NCBI GenBank assembly: GCA_947581795.1
Contig: CANPVS010000020.1
Location: 1 to 38,162 of the forward strand
Direction: 5' to 3'
DNA: 38,162 nucleotides
DNA from: an uncultured Oscillospiraceae bacterium
GTDB lineage: Bacteria; Bacillota; Clostridia; Oscillospirales; Oscillospiraceae
Part shown: positions 7,223 through 15,849 of the stretch, piece by piece
Layout: each line of letters opens with the position of its first letter
How positions within the stretch are numbered: position 1 is the first letter of the stretch
The notes under the pieces: generated by a model
The model's database searches: none
The model's input: the letters and a program-made list of their open reading frames with translations, nothing else
Told to the model about the DNA's origin: nothing
Translations under genes and position numbers: made by a program

Positions 7223-8273
7223 TGTCCGCGGCCTCCTTCTTATGAGGGATGATGCGGGAGAACAGGCTCTTGAGCTGGGCGTTGTTGGTGACCAGCATGA
7301 CAAGGATCAGGATGATCGCGTAGATGAGCATCCGGTAATCCTGGAGGGAACGGAGCATCTCGGGGAGGATGGTCAGGGCCGCGGCGGCGATGATGGAGCC
7401 CAGCATATTGCCCAGACCGCCCAGCACCACGAACACCAGGATCAGGATGGAGGTGTTGAAGTCGAACTTGTTGGCGATGATGGTGGAATAATTCATGGCG
7501 AACAGGGTGCCCGCAGCGCCCGCCAGGGCGGCGGAGGTGACAAAGGCCATGAGCCTGTATTTCACCACGTTCAGACCCACGGACTCGGCCGCGATCCGAT
7601 TGTCACGGATGGCCATGAAAGCCCGGCCGGAGCGGCTGTTGACCAGGTTGAACACGATGATCAGCGTGACCATCACCAGCAGGAAGCCCGCCGTGAAGGT
7701 AGAGAGCTTTTCGATGGTGGTGATGCCCATGGGGCCGTTGATGATGATCCGACCTATCTCGTCCATAGCCATCTTATTGGTCAGGATGCTGAAGTGGAGA
7801 CCGCTGCCGTCCACGCCCACATAGAGGTTATTGATGAGGCTCTTGATGATCTCGCCGAAGGCCAGAGTCACGATAGCCAGATAGTCGCCCTTCAGACGCA
7901 GCACCGGGATGCCGATGAGCACGCCCGCGATGGCGGCAAAGACGGCGCCCACCGCCATGCCGATGAGAAGGCGCAGGGGACCGGAGGCGACCACTCCCTG
8001 CAGGGCCAGGGCGGCGGTGACGCCGGTGAAAGCGCCCACGCTCATGAAGCCGGCGTGGCCCAGGCTCAGCTCGCCCAGCACGCCCACGGTCAGGTTCAGG
8101 CTCACGGCCATGACCACGTAGGCGCAGATGGGCACCAGCATGCCCTTCAGGGAGGAGGAGATGGAGCCGGTTGTGACCATAGTCTGCAAAATGACGTAGG
8201 CCACTATGACCACCCCGTATGTGACGAAGTTCATACGGGTGTTTTTATTCAAAGTCAGTTTCTTTGTCTTCAT
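7215..8273 (-). CDS. livM: Branched-chain amino acid ABC transporter permease LivM
   Basis: A 352-residue permease with about nine or ten hydrophobic segments. The LivM signatures 'LSLGHAGFMSVGAF', 'GIPVLRLKGDYLAIVTLAFGE' and 'VLGGLGNMLGSIIAA' are present. It forms the membrane channel with LivH. AGGTGGG lies 6 bases before the ATG, and the livH stop is 9 bases upstream. Length is usual for the family. Confidence 0.93.
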   Translation of the reverse strand: MKTKKLTLNKNTRMNFVTYGVVIVAYVILQTMVTTGSISSSLKGMLVPICAYVVMAVSLNLTVGVLGELSLGHAGFMSVGAFTGVTAALALQGVVASGPLRLLIGMAVGAVFAAIAGVLIGIPVLRLKGDYLAIVTLAFGEIIKSLINNLYVGVDGSGLHFSILTNKMAMDEIGRIIINGPMGITTIEKLSTFTAGFLLVMVTLIIVFNLVNSRSGRAFMAIRDNRIAAESVGLNVVKYRLMAFVTSAALAGAAGTLFAMNYSTIIANKFDFNTSILILVFVVLGGLGNMLGSIIAAAALTILPEMLRSLQDYRMLIYAIILILVMLVTNNAQLKSLFSRIIPHKKEAADNE

Positions 8274-8282
8274 GTTCCCACC

Positions 8283-9164
8283 TCAGACTTTCTCGCTGAC
8301 CTTCTTGCCCAGCAGCCCGGCGGGCTTCACAAGAAGGACCACGATCAGTACGGCGAAGACGACGGCGTCGGAGAGCTGCGTGGAGATATAGGCCTTGGCA
8401 AATATTTCGATCATGCCCAGAAGCAGACCGCCGACAAAGGCGCCGGGGATGGAGCCGATGCCGCCAAACACGGCGGCGGTGAAGGCCTTGATGCCCGGCA
8501 TGGAGCCGGTGGTTGGCACCAGGGTGGGGTAGGCCGAGCACAGCAGCACGCCGGCGATGGCCGCCAAAGCGGAGCCGATGGCAAAGGTGACGGAGATGGT
8601 GGAGTTGACGTTGATGCCCATGAGCTGGGCGGCGCCCTTGTCCTCCGAGCAGGCCCGCATGGCCTTGCCCATCTTCGTGTTGCCCGTGAACCAGGTCAGG
8701 GCGATCATGATGACGATGCAGGAGACGATGGTGGTGATGGTCACATAGGAGACCGTGAGCTGTCCGCCGAACAGGGCCAGCCGGCCGGTACCCACCACGG
8801 AGGAGAACACCTTGGGGTTGGGCGTCCAGAGAAGCTGCGCGCCGTTCTGCAGGAAGTAGCTCACGCCGATGGCGGTGATCAGCACCGCCAGGGAGGGGGC
8901 AGCGCGCAGGGGCTTATAGGCCAGGCGCTCCACCACGATGCCCAGCACGGTGCATACGGCCATGGCGGCCAGCACGCCTACCACGGGCGGCAGGTGGTAG
9001 CGGGACACGGCGAAGAAACATATGTACGCGCCCACCATGATCACGTCGCCGTGAGCGAAGTTCAGCATCTTGGCGATGCCGTAGACCATTGTGTAGCCCA
9101 GGGCGATGATGGCGTATATACTGCCCAGGCTGATACCGCTGAGCAGATAGTTCAAAAAGGTCAT
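8283..9164 (-). CDS. livH: Branched-chain amino acid ABC transporter permease LivH
   Basis: A 293-residue permease with about eight membrane segments. It begins 'MTFLNYLLSGISLGSIYAIIALGYTMVYGIAKMLNFAHG', a typical LivH opening (shown in two parts: residues 1-20 and the conserved 'NFAHGD'), and ends with 'AVFGGIGSIPGAFVGGLLLG'. It partners LivM. AGGGGG lies 8 bases upstream of the ATG. It is separated from the binding-protein gene by a strong stem-loop at 9224-9258. Confidence 0.93.
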   Translation of the reverse strand: MTFLNYLLSGISLGSIYAIIALGYTMVYGIAKMLNFAHGDVIMVGAYICFFAVSRYHLPPVVGVLAAMAVCTVLGIVVERLAYKPLRAAPSLAVLITAIGVSYFLQNGAQLLWTPNPKVFSSVVGTGRLALFGGQLTVSYVTITTIVSCIVIMIALTWFTGNTKMGKAMRACSEDKGAAQLMGINVNSTISVTFAIGSALAAIAGVLLCSAYPTLVPTTGSMPGIKAFTAAVFGGIGSIPGAFVGGLLLGMIEIFAKAYISTQLSDAVVFAVLIVVLLVKPAGLLGKKVSEKV

Positions 9165-9223
9165 ACTTTTGCCCCCTTAGAGGTCATTTGGCAGGGATAG
9201 GGGAGTGCGGAAAAATCCGGCAA

Positions 9224-9258
9224 GGCCGGAGCAGATGCAATATGCCTCTGCTCCGGCC
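9224..9258 (-). promoter_or_regulatory. Intercistronic stem-loop between livK and livH
   Basis: A 12-bp perfect stem (9224-9235/9247-9258) with an 11-base loop, followed on the minus strand by TTGCCGGATTTTT. It is probably a partial terminator or 3'-end stabiliser that raises the amount of binding protein over permease, as is common after binding-protein genes. The function is inference; the hairpin is visible. Confidence 0.65.
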
Positions 9259-9280
9259 GCGTTGGAAAAATTAAGGTCTA

Positions 9281-10429
9281 TCAGTCAAGGCCGACGTAAG
9301 CGCCATTCTCGATGACGCAGCCGTGAGCACCCTTGCTCACCGCGCCGGTCTCGTCCCAGGTCATGCCGGTACCGGTCAGGCCGTCAAAGGTCATGGTGGT
9401 GAACTGCTCAATCATGAGGTCGTTCAGCTCCTCATTGGTCATGTCGGGGGTGGCGCCGGCGGCCTCCAGGGCCTGCTTGTAGGCGTAGACGCAGTCATAA
9501 GCGTCAGCGGCGAACTGGTTGGGGGTCTCGCCGTAGAGTTCCTGATACTTCTCGACGAAAGCCACGGTAGCGGGATCCTCGGAGTCGGCGTTGAAGGGGG
9601 TCAGCAGCATGACGCCCTCGGCCAGGGCGGGATCAAAGCCTTCCATGGTCAGGATGCCGTCCATACCGTCCACACCGAACCACTTGGGGGTATAGCCCAT
9701 AGCGGCGGCCTGGGACAGGATGAGGGAGGCGGGCTGATAGTACATGGGCAGGAACACCAGCTCGGCGCCGGCGTTCTGCATCTCGGTCAGCTGCACGGAG
9801 AAGTCGGTGTCGTTGCCGGCGGCGAAGGTGGTCTCAGCCACGATCTCCAGACCCAGCTCAGCGGCGGTATCCACGAAGGAGTTGCGAAGGCCGGTGGAGT
9901 AGTCCTCGTCGTTCTTCCAGATGATGCCTACCTTCTCAGCAAGACCCATGCTGCTGATGTACTGGGCAGAAGCACCGCCCTGGGTGGGATAGTCCAGGAA
10001 GCACATCTGGAACACGTTGTCCTTGCCGTCGATGACGGTGGGCGCGGAAGCGGAGGGGGTCAGGGCGAAGATACGGTCAGCGAAGTTCTCCGCGGAGGTG
10101 GCGTTGGCAGGAGCGGAGGTGACAGAGCCCAGGGAGAGCTGCATGCCCCAGTCCTTCAGGGCATTGTAAGCGTTGACGGCCTTCTCGGCGTCATGGGTGT
10201 CGTCCTCATACTTCAGCTCGAACTGGATGCCGCCCTCGGCGTTGATCTCATCCACAGCGATCTGCGCGCCGTTGGCAGCCGCATTGCCGTAAATAGCAGC
10301 ACCGCCAGTCAGGGGGCCGGTTCCGCCCAGCTTGAAGGCCTCGCCGTCAGCCAGCGCGGAAACGGAGCACAGGGCCAGGATCATGGTCACGACCATGATA
10401 AAGGAGATGAGCTTCTTGGTGTTCTTCAT
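9281..10429 (-). CDS. livK: Branched-chain amino acid ABC transporter substrate-binding protein
   Basis: A 382-residue binding protein of the type I periplasmic-binding fold (LivJ/LivK type): 'LGGTGPLTGGAAIYGNAAANGAQIAVDEIN' spans the first lobe, and 'YDCVYAYKQALEAAG' is near the end. The N-terminus is a signal peptide with cleavage likely after 'VSALA' near residue 27. It contains a cysteine ('LALCSVS') but the residue before it is Leu, so it is not a good lipobox; a Gram-positive binding protein would normally be lipid-anchored. Start set at 10429; an upstream in-leader ATG stops after three codons. It is first in the operon. The ligand cannot be read from sequence alone. Confidence 0.9.
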   Translation of the reverse strand: MKNTKKLISFIMVVTMILALCSVSALADGEAFKLGGTGPLTGGAAIYGNAAANGAQIAVDEINAEGGIQFELKYEDDTHDAEKAVNAYNALKDWGMQLSLGSVTSAPANATSAENFADRIFALTPSASAPTVIDGKDNVFQMCFLDYPTQGGASAQYISSMGLAEKVGIIWKNDEDYSTGLRNSFVDTAAELGLEIVAETTFAAGNDTDFSVQLTEMQNAGAELVFLPMYYQPASLILSQAAAMGYTPKWFGVDGMDGILTMEGFDPALAEGVMLLTPFNADSEDPATVAFVEKYQELYGETPNQFAADAYDCVYAYKQALEAAGATPDMTNEELNDLMIEQFTTMTFDGLTGTGMTWDETGAVSKGAHGCVIENGAYVGLD

Positions 10430-10506
10430 TTCTTCATACCTCTTTCCTAAGAATTTATATTCTCCCCGGCGGTGTGCCTTGAGGTGAATACAGAAGATTA
10501 ATGTTA

Positions 10507-10535
10507 AATATAGAGTGAAAAAAAGTAAAAGTCAA
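10507..10535 (-). promoter_or_regulatory. Promoter of the liv operon
   Basis: On the minus strand TTGACT (10530-10535), a 17-base T-rich spacer and TATATT (10507-10512). The leader is about 70 bases. I see no other strong promoter before livF, so the five genes are probably one transcript. Confidence 0.8.
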
Positions 10536-10701
10536 TGCGCCAAAACTATGTTTGTAGGATGTGTGCGTGGGAGCGGGTCGGGCCTTTTAGCTTTTTAGTA
10601 AATAAAACGAATAAAGAACGACACGAACGGCGCAAATGTCCATGCTGTGGGGAATAGAGGATATTATTGTCACTTTGGCGGCTGTGTCAGACATAAATAA
10701 A

Positions 10702-10727
10702 CGGCCCTTTTCCGGAGGAAAGGGCCG
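10702..10727 (-). terminator. Terminator of the glycosyltransferase gene
   Basis: A 9-bp stem (10702-10710/10719-10727) followed on the minus strand by TTTATTTATG. It lies 16 bases after the stop codon. Confidence 0.8.
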
Positions 10728-10742
10728 CTGTATGCAGTTGAC

Positions 10743-11492
10743 TCAGAACAGCCGCTCTGTGATATGGGGATCCGGGGGCTTGGGTGCGTCCTGGGGCTTG
10801 GTACGGGCGGTGGTGACGCTGTGCACTGCCAGCTTTACCATCTTCTTGAGGGTGTATTTGCTCTCGCCGGCGGCCCGAGGCGCCCTCTCATATTCCACCG
10901 TGGCGATGGGAAGGTCCAGGCGGGTGGCGAGGGCCCGGAGGAAGGGGGTGTCCTGGTGGTAATGGGACAGCCGTTCCAGCGCTTGGGCGTCCATGAGCCG
11001 GTAGTCCGCATGGTCATAGATGAGCTTGGCGCCGAAGAGGTTCATAAGGCCGTAATACATATGGGCGGTGGTGCGCTTGAAGAAGGTATCCGTATCACGG
11101 CGGGAGCGGACGCCGCAGACGATGGGGAAGCCCTCGGAATGCTTTTTCATCATCTCGTCCATAGCCTCGATGTCGTCCTGCAGATCCGCGTCGATGCTGA
11201 TGGTCACGTCCGCGCGGGCGCGGGCTTCCATGAGCCCGACCATCACCGCGTTCTGATGGCCCCGGTTGGGCTGGAGCCGCAGACCGGCAAAGCAGGCGTC
11301 CTCATTGTGGAGCGAGGTTATAAGGTCCCAGGTGCCGTCGGCGGAGCCGTCGTCCACCAGCAGGACCCGGCTGTCCGGGGAGGCGAGACCGGCGTCCATG
11401 AGCTGGCCCAGCTTCCGGCGGAAGACCGGCGCCGTCTTGGGCAGGCAGTCCGCCTCATTATAGCAGGGGACAACAATATATAATGTATCCAT
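10743..11492 (-). CDS. Family 2 glycosyltransferase, short DPM1/GtrB-like form
   Basis: A 249-residue GT-A fold enzyme. It shows 'YIVVPCYNEADCLP', 'VLLVDDGSADGTW', 'LQPNRGHQNAVMVGL' and 'ISIDADLQDD', where the DAD is the metal-binding motif, and the acceptor-side 'HADYRLMDAQALERL'. These are features of enzymes that move a sugar from a nucleotide donor to polyprenyl phosphate (GtrB/DPM1). The usual bacterial protein continues past 'KMVKLA' with 'TSFSTKPLR' and two membrane helices (total 310-330). Here the end is 'VTTARTKPQDAPKPPDPH' and stop, with a terminator right behind, so there is no membrane anchor. It may be a naturally soluble form or a trimmed gene. A strong promoter at 11519-11547 drives it. 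Confidence 0.85.
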   Translation of the reverse strand: MDTLYIVVPCYNEADCLPKTAPVFRRKLGQLMDAGLASPDSRVLLVDDGSADGTWDLITSLHNEDACFAGLRLQPNRGHQNAVMVGLMEARARADVTISIDADLQDDIEAMDEMMKKHSEGFPIVCGVRSRRDTDTFFKRTTAHMYYGLMNLFGAKLIYDHADYRLMDAQALERLSHYHQDTPFLRALATRLDLPIATVEYERAPRAAGESKYTLKKMVKLAVHSVTTARTKPQDAPKPPDPHITERLF

Positions 11493-11518
11493 AAAGTCAC
11501 CTCGGTGGTCTTTCTGTT

Positions 11519-11547
11519 ATTATAGTCAGATATCGCCGGTTTTTCAA
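11519..11547 (-). promoter_or_regulatory. Promoter of the glycosyltransferase gene
   Basis: On the minus strand TTGAAA (11542-11547), 17 bases, TATAAT (11519-11524). The ATG at 11492 follows with an AGGTGA box. Confidence 0.8.
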
Positions 11548-11576
11548 CATGAAATCGTGGCGGCGGAAAGTTCCCC

Positions 11577-11604
11577 TTGAAAAAAACGCCGGATGGTATA
11601 TAAT
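11577..11604 (+). promoter_or_regulatory. Promoter of trmL and the glycolysis genes
   Basis: TTGAAA (11577-11582), 16-base spacer, TATAAT (11599-11604). It is divergent from the glycosyltransferase promoter, 30 bases away. No clear separate promoter is seen between trmL and pgk, so this may be the main promoter for the whole run to gpmI. Confidence 0.7.
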
Positions 11605-11657
11605 GGCTTACGTATAAGATACTGGAGAAATAGGCGGTTTTGGGAGACACCACAGTT

Positions 11658-12149
11658 ATGAACAGCATCGTCCTGTACGCCCCGGAAATCCCCCAGAACA
11701 CGGGGGCCATCGCCCGGACCTGCGCCGCCACCGGCGCCAGCCTGCACCTCATAAAGCCCTTGGGATTTGATATCTCCGACGCGGCCGTGAAGCGGGCGGG
11801 CCTGGACTACTGGCACCTGGTGGACGTACACGTGTACGAGAGCCTAGAGGAGTACCTGGCGAAGAACGGGGACGAGCATCTGTGGCTCCTCTCCACCAAG
11901 GCGCCCCGGTGCTATACCGAGGCGGATTTCGGGGAGAACACCGCCCTGATGTTCGGGCGGGAGACATCGGGTCTTCCGGAGGAGCTCATGGACCGGTACT
12001 ATGACCGGTGCGTGCGCATCCCCATGAAGCCCCGGGCCCGGAGCCTCAACCTGGCCAGCTCCGCCTCCATCATCTTATATGACGTGCTCCGGCGCCAGGG
12101 GTTCCCCGGTCTGCTGGAGACGGGGATCATGGCCGTGGGCCGGGAATGA
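11658..12149 (+). CDS. trmL: tRNA (cytidine/uridine-34-2'-O)-methyltransferase TrmL
   Basis: A 163-residue SPOUT methyltransferase that modifies the wobble base of tRNA-Leu with S-adenosylmethionine. It opens 'SIVLYAPEIPQNTGAIARTCAATG', a family hallmark (conserved core 'PEIPQNTG'), and carries the knot motifs 'LMFGRETSGLPEEL' and 'RIPMKPRARSLNLASSASI'. I chose ATG 11658 over the upstream TTG 11640 because the family starts two residues before this motif; GGGAG lies 11 bases upstream. Its stop is 41 bases before pgk, so it may be co-transcribed with the glycolysis genes. Confidence 0.93.
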   Translation: MNSIVLYAPEIPQNTGAIARTCAATGASLHLIKPLGFDISDAAVKRAGLDYWHLVDVHVYESLEEYLAKNGDEHLWLLSTKAPRCYTEADFGENTALMFGRETSGLPEELMDRYYDRCVRIPMKPRARSLNLASSASIILYDVLRRQGFPGLLETGIMAVGRE

Positions 12150-12190
12150 GTTTAAAACCATTTTGCAAATTTTAAATGGAGGATATACAC

Positions 12191-13459
12191 ATGAACTACA
12201 ACAAGAAAAATGTGACCCAGGTCGATGTGAAGGGCAAGAAGGTCCTTCTGCGCTGCGACTTCAACGTCCCCCGCGACAAGAAGACCAACGCCATTACGGA
12301 CGACAAGCGCATCCGCGCCGCTCTGCCCACCATCCAGTATCTGCTGGACAACGGCGCCGCCGTCATCGCCTGTTCCCATCTGGGCAAGCCCGAGCCCAAC
12401 TTTGAAAAGTGGGTGAAGAAGCAGACTGAGAAGGGCAAGGACCCCGCCACCCTCACCGAGGAGAAGTGGAAGAAGTCCCTGGATGAGCTGCGTATGGAGC
12501 CCGTGGCCGCCCGCCTGGGCGAGCTGCTGGGCAAGAACGTCATCCTGGCCGACGACGTAGTGGGCCCCGACGCCAAGGCCAAGGCCGCCGCGCTGAAGCC
12601 CGGCGAGATCATGCTTCTGCAGAACACCCGCTTTGAGAAGGGCGAGACCAAAAACGACCCCGCCCTGGCAAAGGAGCTGGCCAGCATGGCCGAGCTGTTC
12701 GTGTCCGACGCCTTCGGCACCGTTCACCGCGCTCACGCCACCACTGCCGGCGTGGCCGAGTATCTGCCCGCTGTCAGCGGTTTCCTGATTGGCAAGGAGC
12801 TGTCCGTTATGGGCAAGGCCCTGGACGATCCCGCCCGTCCCTTCGTGGCCATCCTGGGCGGCGCCAAGGTCTCCGATAAGATCGGCGTCATCGAGAACCT
12901 GCTGAACAAGGCCGACAAGATTATCATCGGCGGCGGCATGGCCTACACCTTCATCAAGGCCCAGGGCTATGAGGTGGGCGACAGCCTCCTGGAGGAGGAT
13001 AAGGTGGATTTCGCCAAGCAGATGATCGACACCGCCAAGGCCAAGGGCGTGGAGCTGCTCCTGCCCGAGGACACCGTCATCGCCAAGGAGTTTGCCGCGG
13101 ACGCGGAGAGCAAGATCGTCCCCTCCAGCGCCATCCCCGCCGGCTGGCAGGGCCTGGATATCGGCGTGAAGACCCGGGAGAAGTTCGCCGCCGCCGTCAA
13201 GGGCGCCGGCACCGTGGTCTGGAACGGCCCCATGGGCGTGTTCGAGTTCGATAAGTTCGCCGAGGGCACCCGGGCCGTGGCCCGCGCCGTGGCCGAGTCC
13301 GGCGCCGTGAGCATCATCGGCGGCGGCGACTCCGCGGCGGCTGTGGAGCAGCTGGGCTTCGCCGACAAGATCACCCACATCTCTACCGGCGGCGGCGCCT
13401 CCCTGGAGTTCCTGGAGGGCAAGGCCCTTCCCGGCGTGGTGGCCCTGCAGGACGCGTAA
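12191..13459 (+). CDS. pgk: Phosphoglycerate kinase
   Basis: A 422-residue kinase that turns 1,3-bisphosphoglycerate and ADP into 3-phosphoglycerate and ATP. It shows '[10 protein letters not shown]', 'SHLGKP', '[15 protein letters not shown]', '[11 protein letters not shown]', '[10 protein letters not shown]' and '[14 protein letters not shown]' with '[13 protein letters not shown]'. Most bacterial PGKs are 390-400 residues. The excess lies between 'SHLGKP' and '[11 protein letters not shown]' (about residues 68-99), where a lysine-rich, helix-like stretch replaces a short linker in the N-terminal substrate domain. The start at 12191 has GGAGG 8 bases upstream; a closer in-frame ATG at 12176 lacks one. 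It leads pgk-tpiA-gpmI. Confidence 0.96.
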   Translation: MNYNKKNVTQVDVKGKKVLLRCDFNVPRDKKTNAITDDKRIRAALPTIQYLLDNGAAVIACSHLGKPEPNFEKWVKKQTEKGKDPATLTEEKWKKSLDELRMEPVAARLGELLGKNVILADDVVGPDAKAKAAALKPGEIMLLQNTRFEKGETKNDPALAKELASMAELFVSDAFGTVHRAHATTAGVAEYLPAVSGFLIGKELSVMGKALDDPARPFVAILGGAKVSDKIGVIENLLNKADKIIIGGGMAYTFIKAQGYEVGDSLLEEDKVDFAKQMIDTAKAKGVELLLPEDTVIAKEFAADAESKIVPSSAIPAGWQGLDIGVKTREKFAAAVKGAGTVVWNGPMGVFEFDKFAEGTRAVARAVAESGAVSIIGGGDSAAAVEQLGFADKITHISTGGGASLEFLEGKALPGVVALQDA

Positions 13460-13471
13460 GGAGAGAAGAAC

Positions 13472-14239
13472 ATGGATAAGAAATATCGCAATGCCCTCAT
13501 CGCGGGCAACTGGAAGATGAACAAGCTGGCCAGCGAGGTGCCCGATTTCGTGGAGGAGCTGGCATCTCTGGCCGATCTGGGCAAGGGCGTGGAGAGCGCG
13601 CTGTGCGTGCCGTTCCCCCTGATCCCGGCCATGAAGGACGCCGCCGACGGCACCCGGATCAAAGTTGGCGCGCAGGACGTGTCCAGCCACGACAAGGGCG
13701 CGTACACCGGCGAGGTATCCGCCGCCATGCTGGCGGACCTGGGCGTGGACTACTGCATCATCGGCCACTCCGAGCGCCGGGCCTATCACGCCGAGAGCGA
13801 CGAACTGGTGAACGCCAAGCTGAAGGCCCTGCTGGGCGCGGGCATCACCCCGATCATGTGCTGCGGCGAGAGCCTGGAGCAGAGGGACGCGGGCGTGACC
13901 CTCTCCTTCGTGGAGAGCCAAATCAAGGGCGGCCTGGCCGGCGTCACTCCTGAGGAGATGAAGAAGGTCGTCATCGCCTATGAGCCCATCTGGGCCATCG
14001 GCACCGGCCGCACCGCCACCGCGGAGCAGGCCCAGGAGGTCTGCGGTTTTATCCGCAAGGTCCTGGCGGGCCTCTACGGCGAGGAGCTGGCCAAGGGCGT
14101 GCAGGTCCTGTACGGCGGCAGCATGAACGGCAAGAACGCTGCCGAGCTGCTGGCCCAGCCCGACATCGACGGCGGCCTCATCGGCGGCGCCAGCCTGAAG
14201 ATGGAGTTCGCGGACATCATTGGTGCTGCCAATGAGTAA
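13472..14239 (+). CDS. tpiA: Triosephosphate isomerase
   Basis: A 255-residue TIM barrel that interconverts dihydroxyacetone phosphate and glyceraldehyde 3-phosphate. Catalytic Lys15 lies in 'GNWKMN', His99 in 'IIGHSERR' and Glu171 in 'AYEPIWAIGTG'; the phosphate-binding 'YGGSMNGKNA' and 'GGLIGGASL' are present. AAGGAGAG precedes the ATG by 8 bases, 12 bases after pgk ends. Length and motifs are normal. Confidence 0.97.
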   Translation: MDKKYRNALIAGNWKMNKLASEVPDFVEELASLADLGKGVESALCVPFPLIPAMKDAADGTRIKVGAQDVSSHDKGAYTGEVSAAMLADLGVDYCIIGHSERRAYHAESDELVNAKLKALLGAGITPIMCCGESLEQRDAGVTLSFVESQIKGGLAGVTPEEMKKVVIAYEPIWAIGTGRTATAEQAQEVCGFIRKVLAGLYGEELAKGVQVLYGGSMNGKNAAELLAQPDIDGGLIGGASLKMEFADIIGAANE

Positions 14240-15755
14240 GAAGCCCGTTGTTCTTCTGATCATGGACGGGTTCGGCCTGGCCGAACCCGGTCCCTGGAAC
14301 GCCGTCTATGTGGCGAAGACTCCCGTCCTGGACGGTATGTTCGCCCAGTTCCCCAACACCCAGCTGCAAGCCAGCGGCGAGGATGTGGGCCTGCCCGCCG
14401 GCCAGATCGGCAACTCCGAGGTGGGCCACACCAACATCGGCGCGGGCCGGGTGGTGTTCCAGCCCCTGCCCCGCATCAGCCGGGCGGTGGACGACGGCAG
14501 CTTCTTTGAAAATCCTGCCTACGCCCACGCCATGGACGAGGCCGCGAAAACGAACCATCCTGTCCATGTGATGGGCCTTTTGTCCGACGGCGGTGTTCAC
14601 AGCCACATCAAGCACATCTTCGCCCTGGTGGACATGGCGAAGAAGCGGGGCGTGAAGCAGTGCTACGTCCACTGCTTCCTGGACGGCCGCGACGTGCCGC
14701 CCTCCTCCGGACAAGGCTACGTGCAGCAGCTTGCCGACCACTGCAAGGATATCGGCTATGGCAGGATCGCCACGATCCAGGGCCGCTTCTGGGGCATGGA
14801 CCGTGACAAACGCTGGGAGCGCGTGGAGAAGGGCTACAAGGCCATCGTCTGCGGCGAGGGCGTACAGGAGCCCGACCCGGTGAAGGCCGTGGGCGATAGT
14901 TACGCCAACGGCGTGACCGACGAGTTCGTGGAGCCCATCGTCTGCGCCCCCGAGGGGACCATCAAGGCTGGCGACAGCGTGATCTTCGCCAACTTCCGGC
15001 CCGACCGGGCCCGGGAGATGACCTGGGCGCTGATGAAGCCCGACTTCGACGGCTTCCCTCTGCCCAAGGGCCACTTCCCCCTGAACTACGTGTGCACGGC
15101 CCAGTACGACGAGGCCATGACCGAGCTGCCCATCGCGTTCCCGCCGGTGATCCTGGAGGACACCTTCGGTGAGATCGTGTCCAACCACGATATGACCCAG
15201 CTGCGCATCGCGGAGACCGAGAAGTACGCCCATGTGACGTTCTTCTTCAACGGCGGTGTGGAGCGGACCTATCCCGGCGAGGACCGGGTGCTAGTCCCGT
15301 CCCCCAAGGAGTATCCCACCTATGACCTGATCCCCCAGATGAGCGCGGAGGAGGTCACGGACAAGGCCGTGGAGCGCATCGAGTCCGGCAAGTACGACAC
15401 GGTCATCATGAACCTGGCCAACTGCGACATGGTGGGCCATACCGGCGTCATGGAGGCGGCGGTGAAGGCCGTGGAGACCGTGGATGCCTGCGTGGGCAGG
15501 GTCTGGGACGCGGTACAGAAGATGGGCGGCGTGCTCCTGGTGACCGCCGACCACGGCAACGCGGACAAGATGCGCGCCGAGGACGGCTCGCCTCATACGG
15601 CACACACCACCAACCCCGTGCCATTCATCGTCTGCGGCGCGGGCGATGTGAAGCTCCATCCCGGACGCCTGGCGGATATCGCGCCCACCATGCTCCATCT
15701 GATGGGTCTGAAGCAGCCCGACGTCATGGACGGCGAGTGCCTTATCGGGAAGTAA
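14232..15755 (+). CDS. gpmI: Cofactor-independent phosphoglycerate mutase
   Basis: A 507-residue, manganese-dependent enzyme that interconverts 3- and 2-phosphoglycerate through a phosphoserine. Ser62 sits in 'GQIGNSEVGHTNIGAGR' as expected; metal ligands are visible in 'LLIMDGFG', 'MNLANCDMVGHTG' and 'TADHGNAD', and 'FLDGRDVPPSSG' and 'NFRPDRAREM' are in place. The ATG at 14232 overlaps the tpiA stop by 8 bases and has no good ribosome binding site, so translation is probably coupled. The in-frame ATG at 14220 is less likely by homology. Operon ends in a strong terminator. Confidence 0.97.
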   Translation: MSKKPVVLLIMDGFGLAEPGPWNAVYVAKTPVLDGMFAQFPNTQLQASGEDVGLPAGQIGNSEVGHTNIGAGRVVFQPLPRISRAVDDGSFFENPAYAHAMDEAAKTNHPVHVMGLLSDGGVHSHIKHIFALVDMAKKRGVKQCYVHCFLDGRDVPPSSGQGYVQQLADHCKDIGYGRIATIQGRFWGMDRDKRWERVEKGYKAIVCGEGVQEPDPVKAVGDSYANGVTDEFVEPIVCAPEGTIKAGDSVIFANFRPDRAREMTWALMKPDFDGFPLPKGHFPLNYVCTAQYDEAMTELPIAFPPVILEDTFGEIVSNHDMTQLRIAETEKYAHVTFFFNGGVERTYPGEDRVLVPSPKEYPTYDLIPQMSAEEVTDKAVERIESGKYDTVIMNLANCDMVGHTGVMEAAVKAVETVDACVGRVWDAVQKMGGVLLVTADHGNADKMRAEDGSPHTAHTTNPVPFIVCGAGDVKLHPGRLADIAPTMLHLMGLKQPDVMDGECLIGK

Positions 15756-15784
15756 AAAGTCAACACTGACCCCAAAAGCTGTAT

Positions 15785-15837
15785 AAATTGGTGTTTCCAG
15801 GGCAACAATACCCTTCGGAAACACCAATTTTTTTGGA
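15785..15837 (+). terminator. Terminator of the glycolysis operon
   Basis: A perfect 14-bp stem (15785-15798/15817-15830) whose loop carries a further AGGG/CCCT pairing, followed by seven Ts. The ribosome binding site of the next gene starts immediately after the T run, so that gene depends on readthrough or on a promoter within or before the hairpin (TATAAA at 15782-15787). Confidence 0.9.
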
Positions 15838-15849
15838 GGGTCAACACAA

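Larger units (their letters stand above)
10430..10742. other. Intergenic region between glycosyltransferase and liv operon
   Basis: This 313-base stretch holds the liv promoter and leader (right of it, 10430-10535) and the terminator of the glycosyltransferase gene (10702-10727). The middle, about 10540-10700, is AT-rich in part and shows no gene, riboswitch or repeat that I recognise. Confidence 0.6.
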
